From: Bacillota bacterium
Lineage (GTDB): Bacteria; Bacillota; Clostridia; Tissierellales; Peptoniphilaceae
Direction of reading: 5' to 3'
NCBI GenBank assembly: GCA_029003555.1
Contig: JAQYCE010000075.1
Location: forward strand, 1-56,895
Length of the DNA stretch: 56,895 nucleotides
Under the pieces are notes generated by a model, which worked only from the letters and a program-made list of their open reading frames with translations, was not told the DNA's origin and ran no database searches. A program made the translations under genes and the position numbers. This document shows positions 27,211-37,100 of the stretch, in pieces (the stretch's first letter is position 1; the number at the start of each line of letters is the position of its first letter).

Positions 27211-27233
27211 GCCGCCGCCCCGCCATGAGCCCC

Positions 27234-28193
27234 CTACTTATTCAGGTAAAAGCTCTTGTCGATGGTGTTCAGAAGATAAGCGAGGTCGTCATAGCGGGAG
27301 GAGTCGGATTGGGAGCCCAGGCTGATGATGAGGAATTCCCTCTTTTCCGTCTGATAGAGGACGATGAGGTTATAGTCCTCGCCCAGGGAGCCGGTTTTGA
27401 TCCCCTTAACCTTGTCGTTGTAATAGGCGGTTTCTCCTGGATTAAGGAATTTATTGGTGTTCTTCCAGGATTTGGAGGATCCGTCGGACAATTGGACCTC
27501 ATAGTTTGCCTTGCCGACAATGTCTCGGAACCAGTCCTCTTCCAGGAGGAGGTCACAGACCCCCTTGAGGTTGTTGGCGGTGGTGGTTCCCTCGAAGTCA
27601 TAGCCGCTGGGGTCGAAGAGGAGGGTGTCCGCCCAGTCTTTCTTCTGAATATGGTCATTGAGGTCATCCATGAAGAGACGGATCCGGTCATCAGCACTTT
27701 GAGCATCCGGGTGGTTGAGCCCGCCAATATAGTCGGCCAGGACATAGGCCGCATCGTTGCCTGAGGGGACCAACATGGCAGCGAAAAGATCCTTCAAGGT
27801 GTAGACTTCTCCAGCCTGAAGATGGGCGGAGGAGGATCCCTTCTTGACTTGGGCCAGTGGGCCTTTTTTCACCTGGATCTTTGTATCCAAATCAGCAAAA
27901 TTTCGAGCGTATTCGATGGTAAAAAGCTTTGCCAGGCTGGCCGGATGCTCCTTCTCATTTTCGGCTTTGGAGGCGTAGACCTGGCCATTGGACCGGTCTA
28001 CCAGGATCATGGACTTGGCATTGTAGGCCTCTTTGGAATCGAAGTCCCTCCAATAGAGCCAGGCGCGGACCTCATTCTTCAGCCCCCTGAAACTCCCCGG
28101 CTGGATGGCATAAAAAAATAGCCCTCCTACAAAAAATAGGATAAGAACCAGAGGAAGTAGGCGGGCCCTCCTCGATCTTTTCCGATCTCTCAT
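27234..28193 (-). CDS. Serine-type D-Ala-D-Ala carboxypeptidase (S11 PBP-like)
   Basis: 319 aa; N-terminal TM; SLAK (SxxK), SGN (SxN), KTG (GIKTGSLG). Confidence 0.88.
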   Translation of the reverse strand: MRDRKRSRRARLLPLVLILFFVGGLFFYAIQPGSFRGLKNEVRAWLYWRDFDSKEAYNAKSMILVDRSNGQVYASKAENEKEHPASLAKLFTIEYARNFADLDTKIQVKKGPLAQVKKGSSSAHLQAGEVYTLKDLFAAMLVPSGNDAAYVLADYIGGLNHPDAQSADDRIRLFMDDLNDHIQKKDWADTLLFDPSGYDFEGTTTANNLKGVCDLLLEEDWFRDIVGKANYEVQLSDGSSKSWKNTNKFLNPGETAYYNDKVKGIKTGSLGEDYNLIVLYQTEKREFLIISLGSQSDSSRYDDLAYLLNTIDKSFYLNK

Positions 28194-28410
28194 TTTTTCC
28201 CCCTTTCATTTGTCTCTTCCATATTTCCCTCTTTATTCTAGACGAAGTAGTATTGCTGATTCCTAATAAAATGTGAAGATAGAGAAGTTCTTCCTTCTTT
28301 GCGGACATGCAAAGCCCCTGGTGCCCCGCCATGAGCCCCTGGAGCCCCACCCTGCGCCCGCCATGAGCCCCTCCGCCAAAAATTCACTCACTTTTTACAA
28401 AACCCCCTTG

Positions 28411-28439
28411 TTGTCATGCTATAAGTTTGTTATTATAAA
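28411..28439 (+). promoter_or_regulatory. Putative sigma-A promoter for the ABC transporter
   Basis: TTGTCA - 17 bp - TATAAA upstream of 28501. Confidence 0.6.
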
Positions 28440-28500
28440 CTGTATTGAACCGATAACACAGTAGAGACCGGGCCGTTGAGAGGCCTGTTAAGGAGGGCTC

Positions 28501-29289
28501 ATGATTGAACTGAGTGGATTATGCAAGCAATTTGGTAAGAAGCGGGCGGTGGACAATGTTTCCCTGACCTTGAATGAGGGGACCATCACCGGCTTTATCG
28601 GCCCGAATGGGGCGGGGAAAACGACGACCCTTAAGATGCTGACGGGGATTCTCAAGCCGGATGAGGGGCGGATCGTCCTCAACGGAATTGATCTGGCGGA
28701 GGACCCGGTGGCGGCTAAGGAGGAGTTCGGCTATGTTTCGGACAACCCCGACCTCTTCACCAGCCTCAAGGGGGTGGAGTACATCAAGTTTATCTGCGAC
28801 GTGTATGGGGTGGAGGAGTCGGTCCGGAAGGACCGGATGAACCAGCTCCTGGAGGACTTCGAGATGACCGAAGCGGTCAGCCAGAAGATCGCCTCCTATT
28901 CTCATGGTATGCGGCAGAAGATCCACATCATCGCCACCCTCATGCATGATCCCAAGCTCTGGATCATGGATGAGCCCATGACCGGCCTGGACCCCCAGTC
29001 CTCCTACCTTTTGAAAAAGAAGATGAAGGACCATGCCAACAAGGGGAATATGGTCCTCTTCTCCACTCATGTCCTGGAGGTGGCGGAGAAGCTCTGCGAC
29101 CAGATCGCCATCATCAACAAGGGCCAGATCACCTATACCGGGACCCTGGAAGCCCTTAAGGAAACCTATCCGGAGAAGAGCCTGGAGGAGATCTTCCTCA
29201 CCGTCATCGGCTCCCGTTTCCTGGATGGCCAGGAGGGCCTTGATAGTCAGGCTGACACCGATGGCCGGGACGGCCAAGAGGAGGTCTAG
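28501..29289 (+). CDS. ABC transporter ATP-binding protein
   Basis: GFIGPNGAGKTTTLKMLTG Walker A; YSHGMRQKIHIIATLMHDPKLWIMDEPMTGLDP. Confidence 0.95.
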   Translation: MIELSGLCKQFGKKRAVDNVSLTLNEGTITGFIGPNGAGKTTTLKMLTGILKPDEGRIVLNGIDLAEDPVAAKEEFGYVSDNPDLFTSLKGVEYIKFICDVYGVEESVRKDRMNQLLEDFEMTEAVSQKIASYSHGMRQKIHIIATLMHDPKLWIMDEPMTGLDPQSSYLLKKKMKDHANKGNMVLFSTHVLEVAEKLCDQIAIINKGQITYTGTLEALKETYPEKSLEEIFLTVIGSRFLDGQEGLDSQADTDGRDGQEEV

Positions 29290-29290
29290 G

Positions 29291-30994
29291 ATGAACCGGC
29301 TCATCTCACTCATCAAAATATCCACCAAGTCCGGCTTCGAAGCCCTGTCGCCTTCCAAGAAAGAGAAGTCGACCCTGGCCAAGATCGGGCAGGTGGTCCT
29401 GATCATTTTCCTCTTCGCCTACATGGGAATGACCTTCGGGGTCATGGCCCACAACATGGCCAAGTCCGCCGTTGTCATCGGGGAGATGGACCGGCTGGTG
29501 GGGATGTTCTCCATGATCCTGACCGTCATCTCCATTTGGATGGGCCTGATTGCTCTGCCTGCCCTCCTTTTCTTCTCCAAGGACACCCCGGTCTTCATGA
29601 CCATGCCTTTCGCCTCATGGGAGATCGCCCTGGCCAAGTTCGCCTCGGCCTACGTCTACCTCCTCAGTTCCACGGCCCTTTTCGGCCTCCCCATGGCCGG
29701 GGGCATCCTCCTCGTCGACTTCAGCCTCCGGGGGCTCCTGGGTTGGTTGATCACCATCCTCCTCAGCCCCATCTGGCCGGCAGTCCTGATCAGCCTGATC
29801 TACATGATCCTCCTCCAGCTGGCTCCCTTCCTCCGGAATAAGGACCGGATGGGGATGATCACCGGGGTCCTCTCCCTGGTCCTGGCCGTGGTCTTCTATG
29901 TCCTCTTCATGCAGGCCAGCGACTCGATGGGGCTGACCGAAGGCGACATGACCGCCCTCCCCATCAGCCCCGGCCTCATCCAAACCCTATCCCTGGTCTT
30001 CCCCTCCATCAAGGCCGCCCAGCTTATGGTGGCGGAGATGGGGGCCCTGACCTTCCTGGGCGGCCTGGCCCTGGGCCTGGCCAGCTCGGCTCTGGCCATC
30101 CTCATCCTGGTCATCTTCGCCCGGCCCTTCTACTTCCGGATCATCACTTCGTTGGAAGGAAGCGGGTCCGCCGGAAAGTCCATGGACAAGGGAGCGGTCG
30201 ACAAGGCCGTGGGCAAGTCCACCGGGGCCTTCTGGGCCATGGTCCAGTTTGAATGGCGCCAGCTCACCCGGACCTCGGCCTACCTCCTCAACGTGGTCAT
30301 CTCCTCCATCTTTGTCCCCTTCTGGATGATCTTCGTCCTGGGCTTTTCCGCCTACATGGCCCGGGATGAAATCTTCGATTCCGACATTTCCCTGGCCGGG
30401 ATCCACGAGTTTGCCCAGGAGGCCATCGAATTCCTGGGTGGCCCCCTGGTCCTGGGCGTCCTGGCAGGGGGCATCATCGGGATCATGTGCCTCTATGGCG
30501 GGGCCCCGGCGACGGCCGTCACCCGGGATGCCAAGAACATCGAATCCTTCAAGACCCTCCCCATCAAGGCCTCCCGGATCTTTCTGGCCCAGTTCTTCAC
30601 CTCCTATATGGTCTCCATGGTGCCCGGCCTCCTTCTCCTGGTCCTGGCCATGATCCTTGTGGGACCGTCCCCGGCCTTCTACCTGAGCCTGGTGGGGAGC
30701 TTCCTCCTGGTTTCCCTGGCCCTGTCCATGCTGGAGTTCACCTTCGATGCCATGGCTCCCAAGCTGGACTGGGAGGACGAGACCAAGGCGGTCAAGTCCA
30801 ACTTCCGGTCCACCATCTTTACCCTCCTGGCCATGGGGATTCCCATTGCCCTGGGCTTCCTGGTCTGGAAACTGGAGATCCCCATGAACGTGACCGCCCT
30901 CTTTATCCTGGGCCTTTCCGCCGTTATCCTGGTCGTCGCCTCCTTCCTGACCTTCAGCAAGGCAGATGCCCACCTGGCCAAGATGAACCGCTAA
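29291..30994 (+). CDS. ABC transporter permease (ABC-2 type)
   Basis: 567 aa hydrophobic protein directly downstream of the ATPase; start ATG at 29291 (the ORF-track start at 29033 lies inside the ATPase gene). Confidence 0.88.
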   Translation: MNRLISLIKISTKSGFEALSPSKKEKSTLAKIGQVVLIIFLFAYMGMTFGVMAHNMAKSAVVIGEMDRLVGMFSMILTVISIWMGLIALPALLFFSKDTPVFMTMPFASWEIALAKFASAYVYLLSSTALFGLPMAGGILLVDFSLRGLLGWLITILLSPIWPAVLISLIYMILLQLAPFLRNKDRMGMITGVLSLVLAVVFYVLFMQASDSMGLTEGDMTALPISPGLIQTLSLVFPSIKAAQLMVAEMGALTFLGGLALGLASSALAILILVIFARPFYFRIITSLEGSGSAGKSMDKGAVDKAVGKSTGAFWAMVQFEWRQLTRTSAYLLNVVISSIFVPFWMIFVLGFSAYMARDEIFDSDISLAGIHEFAQEAIEFLGGPLVLGVLAGGIIGIMCLYGGAPATAVTRDAKNIESFKTLPIKASRIFLAQFFTSYMVSMVPGLLLLVLAMILVGPSPAFYLSLVGSFLLVSLALSMLEFTFDAMAPKLDWEDETKAVKSNFRSTIFTLLAMGIPIALGFLVWKLEIPMNVTALFILGLSAVILVVASFLTFSKADAHLAKMNR

Positions 30995-31014
30995 CCTTCA
31001 TGTGCAAAAAAAAG

Positions 31015-31062
31015 ACCCCTCTCGGGAATCCGGTCAAGCCGGTTCCCGGGAGGGGCATTTTT
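31015..31062. terminator. Terminator between convergent permease and gpmI
   Basis: CCCCTCtCGGGAAtCCGG tcaag CCGGtTCCCGgGAGGGG then TTTTTT. Confidence 0.9.
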
Positions 31063-31084
31063 TATTGTTGAGGGCGGATTCGAC

Positions 31085-32686
31085 CTATTTCTTCAGGAGG
31101 GAATCCTCCCAGGCCTGGGGTTTCTCAAAGCCCAGGAGGTCGACGACCGTGGCCGCCACATTGGCGATCCCGGCCTTGCCGTCTTGGGTCCGGTCCAGGT
31201 CCGCTTCTCCTTCGGGGTCCACCAGGATAAAGGGGACGGGGTTGAGGGAGTGGGAGGTCTTGGGAATGATCTCCCCGGTTTTCTTATCCACCTGGATCAT
31301 ATCGTCGGAGTTCCCATGGTCGGCCGTGATCAGGAGGGTGTAGCCCAGCTTGTCCGCTACGGGGAGGATCCGGCTCAGGGCCAGGTCAACCGCTTCAACG
31401 GCGATCCGGACGGAGTCGAAGATCCCGGTGTGGCCCACCATGTCGCCGTTGGCGAAGTTGACCCGGAGGAAGCCATATTCTTCCTTTTCCATGGCTTCGA
31501 TCAGGGCATCGGCCACTTCGGCCGACTTCATCCAGGGCCTCTGGTCAAAGGAGACCTTGTCGGAGGGGATCTCCAGCCAGTCCTCCAATTCCTCGGAAAA
31601 CTTCTCCGACCGGTTCCCGTTCCAGAAGTAGGTCACATGGCCGAACTTCTGGGTTTCGGAGCAGGCAAATTCCTTGACTCCCTTGTCCACCAGGAATTCG
31701 GTCAGGGTGTTTTTGATCTGGGGGGGTTCCACCAGGTAGTGGGAAGGAATGTGGAGGTCCCCGTCGTATTCCAGCATGCCGGCATAGTAGCAGGAAGGCC
31801 GGCGGCCCCGGTCGAAGTAGGGGAAGTCCTCATCTTCGAAGGCCATGGAGATCTCGATGGACCGGTCGCCACGGAAGTTGAAGAAGTAGACCGTATCGCT
31901 ATCTTGGACGGGGCCGATGGGCTGACCGTCTTTTTCCACGACAAAGGAGGGAAGGTCCTGGTCGATCTTTTCCGTCTCCTGACGGAGGGCCGTATAGGCC
32001 TCAGTGGCAGAGGAAAATTTGTTGGGGGACTGGCCATGGACATGGGCCTGCCAGCCTCGGTCAACCATGGACCAGTCGGCCTGGTAGCGGTCCATGGTGA
32101 CCACCATACGGCCACCGCCTGAGGCAATTTCCGCCTGGAAGTCCCCGTCCCGGAGGCCGTCCAGGAAGGATTCCAGGTCCTCCAGGTAGGAGAGGCCGGA
32201 GGTGGGGGGAACGTCCCGTCCGTCCAGGAGGGCGTGGATGAAGACCTTCTTGACCCCCTCCTTCTTGGCCTCTTGAATCAGGGCCTTGAGGTGGTTGATG
32301 TGGGAGTGGACGTTGCCGTCGGAGAGGAGGCCGATGAAGTGAACGGCTCCTTCATTATCCAGGGCATGGGCCATCCCCTCCTTCCAGGCGGCGGATTCAA
32401 AGATCCGGCCGGAGGCAATGGACTGGTTGACCAGCTTGGCACCCTGGGCGTAGATCTGGCCGCAGCCCAGGGCATTGTGACCCACCTCGGAGTTGCCCAT
32501 GTCGGACTCATCCGGCAGGCCCACAGCCGGGCCGTGGGCCTTGAGCTTGATCCAAGGGCGGGTCTTCATCAATTCATCTAGGATGGGGGTGTTGGCCGCG
32601 ATGACCGCCGACCCCGCTTCCTTTCCTTCAGGACAGATGCCCACACCGTCCATGACGATGAGGGCGACTTTCTTTTGAAGCGTCAT
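31085..32686 (-). CDS. gpmI: 2,3-bisphosphoglycerate-independent phosphoglycerate mutase
   Basis: KVALIVMDGVGICP...SDMGNSEVGHNALGCGQIYAQG...VHSHINHL...TADHGNSDDM. Confidence 0.96.
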   Translation of the reverse strand: MTLQKKVALIVMDGVGICPEGKEAGSAVIAANTPILDELMKTRPWIKLKAHGPAVGLPDESDMGNSEVGHNALGCGQIYAQGAKLVNQSIASGRIFESAAWKEGMAHALDNEGAVHFIGLLSDGNVHSHINHLKALIQEAKKEGVKKVFIHALLDGRDVPPTSGLSYLEDLESFLDGLRDGDFQAEIASGGGRMVVTMDRYQADWSMVDRGWQAHVHGQSPNKFSSATEAYTALRQETEKIDQDLPSFVVEKDGQPIGPVQDSDTVYFFNFRGDRSIEISMAFEDEDFPYFDRGRRPSCYYAGMLEYDGDLHIPSHYLVEPPQIKNTLTEFLVDKGVKEFACSETQKFGHVTYFWNGNRSEKFSEELEDWLEIPSDKVSFDQRPWMKSAEVADALIEAMEKEEYGFLRVNFANGDMVGHTGIFDSVRIAVEAVDLALSRILPVADKLGYTLLITADHGNSDDMIQVDKKTGEIIPKTSHSLNPVPFILVDPEGEADLDRTQDGKAGIANVAATVVDLLGFEKPQAWEDSLLKK

Positions 32687-32722
32687 AGAACCTCTTTTCT
32701 ATTGTTCGTCTTGCCGGCCTTC

Positions 32723-33958
32723 TTACAGGGTAAAGGAGGTCTTGGCGTCTTCTTCCTCGTGGGCTTTGACGGCCTTGGCCACAGCCCGGGCCATCTCCTT
32801 GAGGGCTTCCTGGCCTTCCGCATTAGCGGAGGACTTGATGTTGGGCTGGATGTCGATGATCTCATAGCCCTTTTGGGCCTCAGCGAACGTTTGGAGGTCC
32901 TCCATGGCTCCGGAGGCCCAGGAGTAGTTGCCGAAGATGCCCAGGACGTGGTTTTTCATCTTGTTTTCATCCAGGAGGCCCACCAGGTGCTTCATCGGGG
33001 GGAAGAGCTTCTTATCGTAGGTGCAGGAGCCCAGGATGATCCCCCGAGACTTCCAGCATTCGGTCTGGATGGTGGAGGCATCGGTCTTGGAGACGTCAAA
33101 GAGCTTGATGTCCTTGATCCCCTCCTCGGCCAATTCCCTGGCCACAATCTCCGCCATGGCCTGGGTGTTGCCGTACATAGACCCGTAGACGATGGTGATG
33201 GAGGATTCCACCTTGAATTCGGTCAGGTTTTGGTAGAGCTTGAGGACGTCGGCCGGCTTTTCCCGCCAGATGGGGCCATGGTCCGGGCAGATCATCCGGA
33301 TGTCCAGGCCACCCAGCTTTTTCAGGGCATTCCCGGCCATCATGTTGTACTTGGAGACAATGTTGACATAGTAGCGGGCGGTTTCCTCGGCGTAGTGGGA
33401 CCGGCGGGAAACTTCGTCGTCGAAGATGGCCCCGTCCAGGGCACCATAGGTTCCGAAGATATCCTGGGAGAAGAGGATTCCGTCCTCCTCAATAAAGGAG
33501 ACCATGGATTCGGGCCAGTGGACCATGGGGGTCTTGTAAAAGGTCAGGGTCCGCTTGCCCAGGTTCAGGCTCTCCCCGTCGTCCACGACGATTTGGTCCT
33601 CATCGTCGATCTGGTAGAAGTTCTTGAGGAATTCGAAGGTCTTCTTGTTGCCCACCAGCTTGGCCTTGGGGTAGAGGGCGCGGACAATGGAGAGGGCGGA
33701 GGAGTGGTCAGGCTCCACGTGGTGGATGACGATGTAGTCCAGGTCGCCTCCATCCAGTCCGTCCTTGAGGCAGGCCAGGAACTGGTCCACCTCCGTGACC
33801 TTGACCGTATCCATGAGGCAATTCTTCTCATCTTTGATGAGGAAGGCATTGTAGGAGATCCCGTAGGGGAGGGGCCACTGGTTTTCGAAGAGTTGGGTGT
33901 CACGGTCGTTGACGCCCAAGTAGGTGAGGTAGTCATTAATGGGAATGGCTGAAATCAT
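32723..33958 (-). CDS. A-type flavoprotein / flavodiiron protein (FprA family)
   Basis: 411 aa; HHVEPDHSS diiron ligands, HWPESMVSF, C-terminal flavodoxin domain YGSMYGNTQAMAE. Confidence 0.93.
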   Translation of the reverse strand: MISAIPINDYLTYLGVNDRDTQLFENQWPLPYGISYNAFLIKDEKNCLMDTVKVTEVDQFLACLKDGLDGGDLDYIVIHHVEPDHSSALSIVRALYPKAKLVGNKKTFEFLKNFYQIDDEDQIVVDDGESLNLGKRTLTFYKTPMVHWPESMVSFIEEDGILFSQDIFGTYGALDGAIFDDEVSRRSHYAEETARYYVNIVSKYNMMAGNALKKLGGLDIRMICPDHGPIWREKPADVLKLYQNLTEFKVESSITIVYGSMYGNTQAMAEIVARELAEEGIKDIKLFDVSKTDASTIQTECWKSRGIILGSCTYDKKLFPPMKHLVGLLDENKMKNHVLGIFGNYSWASGAMEDLQTFAEAQKGYEIIDIQPNIKSSANAEGQEALKEMARAVAKAVKAHEEEDAKTSFTL

Positions 33959-34046
33959 AGGGGTTCCTTTCCATTATTGGATTGATTTGATGGCATAACT
34001 TCGTTCCTATTCTAACCTATTCTAGGGGCCATGTCTTTCTTTTCCT

Positions 34047-34060
34047 TTGATCAGGGTCAA
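34047..34060. promoter_or_regulatory. FNR-like palindrome
   Basis: TTGAT-cagg-GTCAA versus TTGAT-N4-ATCAA; in the intergenic region between divergent genes. Confidence 0.35.
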
Positions 34061-34180
34061 TGTGATAAAATGGGCATCTGGATTATTCTTTATTATAGTT
34101 TCATTAATGATGGAATTTTCTGCCTGAAAAGGTGATTCGATAGAAGAATGTAAGGCATGGACACGAAGAGGAGGTGACCA

Positions 34181-37100
34181 ATGCATTTACACATAGGACT
34201 TGATGTAGGTTCCACCACCGTAAAAGTTGTCGCTGTGGACGAAAATGAGGAGGTCGTTTTTTCCGTCTACCGCCGCCATAAATCCGATGTCAAGCGGACC
34301 GTTCAGGAAGTTCTGGCTGAGCTCAAGGAAAGCGTCGGCGACCTTCCTGTCCGGATGGCCGTCACCGGTTCGGGCGGGATGATCCTGGAGGAACTCCTGG
34401 GGATCCCCTTTGTCCAGGAAGTGATTGCCGAAACCCGGGCCATCCGGACCTATATTCCGGAAACGGATGTCATCATCGAATTGGGTGGTGAGGATTCCAA
34501 GATCACCTACCTGGAGGGGAACATTGAACAGCGGATGAACTCCATCTGCGCCGGGGGGACGGGGGCCTTCATCGACCAGATGGCCAACCTCCTGGATACC
34601 GATGCCGCCGGGATCAACCGGATGGCCCGGGAGTACCGGAAGATCTACCCCATCGCCTCCCGCTGCGGGGTCTTTGCCAAAACCGATGTCCAGGCCCTCT
34701 TAAACGACGGGGCCTCCAAAGAGGACATCGCCATGTCGGTCTTCCAGTCCGTGGTCAACCAGACCATCTCCAACCTGGCCTGCGGACGCCCCATCCAAGG
34801 CCGGATCACCTTCCTGGGCGGTCCCCTCCACTTCATGGACAGCCTCAGGGACCGGTTCAAGGAGACCCTGGGACCGGAAGGAAACACCTTCACCATCCCC
34901 GAAGATGCCCAGCTCTTCGTCGCCATGGGGGCCGCCCTCATGGCCCGGGAAGAAGCGGAAGAGGCCGGCCTGGGGGAGATTATCCGCCGTCTGGAGGGCG
35001 ACCGGGTCGTCACCATTGAAAAGAAAACCCTGGACCCCCTCTTCACCTCAGAAGAGGAATACCGGGAATTCGTCCGTGACCACCAAAGCGGTGATTTAAG
35101 GGAGGAGGACCTGGCTTCCTATTCCGGCCCCACCTACCTGGGCATCGATGCCGGATCCACCACCTCCAAGGTTGTCCTCCTGGGCGAGGATGACCAGGTC
35201 CTCTTCACTTCTTATGCCTCCAACAAGGGCAAGCCCCTGGAGCACGTCATCGAAAACATCCGGGCCATCTATGCGCTCATGGGCCCCGACGCCTGGATTG
35301 CCCAATCCGGGATCTGCGGCTATGGAGAGGACTTCATCAAGGCCGCCCTGAGCGTGGATTTGGGCGAGGTGGAGACCATCGCCCACTACCGGGCGGCCAG
35401 CTATTTCAACCCCGATGTGGACTTCATCCTGGACATCGGGGGCCAGGATATGAAGGCCATGCACATCCGGGACGGGGTCATCGACTCCATCCAGCTCAAT
35501 GAGTCCTGTTCCTCCGGCTGCGGGTCCTTCCTCTCCACTTTTGCGGCTTCCGTCGGCTTGGACGTCAAGGAGTTCCAGGAAAAAGCCATCCGGTCCAAGG
35601 AACCGGCAGACCTGGGCTCCCGGTGTACGGTCTTTATGAACTCCAAGGTCAAGCAGGCCCAGAAGGAAGGGGCCTCCGTGGAGGATATTGCCGCCGGCCT
35701 CTGCTATTCCGTCATCAAAAACGCCATCCAAAAGGTCATCAAGGTCCGGGATCCCAAGAAATTGGGCGACCACCTGGTCGTCCAGGGAGGGACCTTCTAC
35801 GGGGATGCCATCCTCCGGGCCTTTGAAAAAATTACGGGGCGGAAGGCCACCCGGCCCTCCATTGCCGGCCTCATGGGGGCCATGGGGATGGCCCTGATTG
35901 CCAAGGAAAGGTCGACGGGGAAGTCCAGCCTCTTAAGCGATGAGGACCTGGCTGCCTTCCACTACCGGCAGAAGTCGGCCCGGTGTGGACGGTGCACCAA
36001 TAACTGCGCCCTGACCATCAACATCTTCTCGGACGGGAGCCGGTATATCTCCGGCAACCGGTGTGAGCGGGGGGCCGGAATCCGGAGGGAGAAAAAGGAC
36101 CTTCCCAACCTCTACGCCTATAAATATGACCGGCTCTTCAATTACTACTCTTCCCTTCCGGAGGAGGGGGCGGCCCTGCCCACGGTGGGGATCCCCCGGG
36201 TATTGAATATTTATGAGAACTACCCCCTTTGGCATACCTTCTTCACCCGCCTGGGCTTCCCGGTCAAGCTTTCCCCCCGGTCCTCCCGGGAGATTTATGA
36301 TAAGGGACTGGGGTCCATCTCCTCGGAGACCGTCTGCTATCCGGGCAAGATGGTCAACGGCCACATTGAAGCCCTGGTCGAGGAGGGGGTCCCCCTGATC
36401 TGGTATCCCTCGATTTTCTATGAGAACAAGCAGTTCGACCAGTCCCGGAACCAGGTCAACTGCCCGGTCGTCTGTGGCTTCCCGGAGGTCATCCGGAACA
36501 ATGTGGATGCCCTGAAAAAGAATGAGGTCACCTACCTCTATCCCTTCCTTTCCTTCAAGGATAAGAAGGCCCTGGCTGACCGCCTGGTGGAGGTCTTTTC
36601 CTCCTTCAAGGTGGGCGGAAAAGCTTATGCCCTCCCTCCCGACAAGATCCGTCAGGCCTTGGATGCGGCCTGGACCGAGCAGGCCAACTACCGGTCCGAT
36701 ATCCTCCGGGAGGGGGAATTGGCCCTGGACTGGATCAAGTCCCACAAGGGTCGGGGGATCGTCCTGGCCGGCCGCCCCTATCATGTGGACAACGAAATCA
36801 ACCACGGGATCCCCGAGCTCATCAACGGGATGGGCCTGGCCGTTCTTTCTGAGGATTCCATCGCCATGAAGGCGGGGGACACCAGGGAGGACCTCCGGGT
36901 CCTGGACCAGTGGGTCTACCACGCCCGACTCTACCGGGCGGCGGAATTTGTCGCCGACCATGAGGACCTGGAGCTCATCCAGCTCAACTCCTTCGGCTGT
37001 GGACTGGATGCGGTGACCACCGACCAGGTCCAGGAAATCCTGGAGGCCAGGGGGCGGATTTATACGGTCTTGAAAATCGACGAAGTCTCCAACCTGGGGG

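Noticed and set aside
27131-27325. Plus-strand ORF through the end of array B
   Set aside because: Runs across the non-coding repeat into the antisense of the carboxypeptidase gene; 44-bp period would shift frame every unit.
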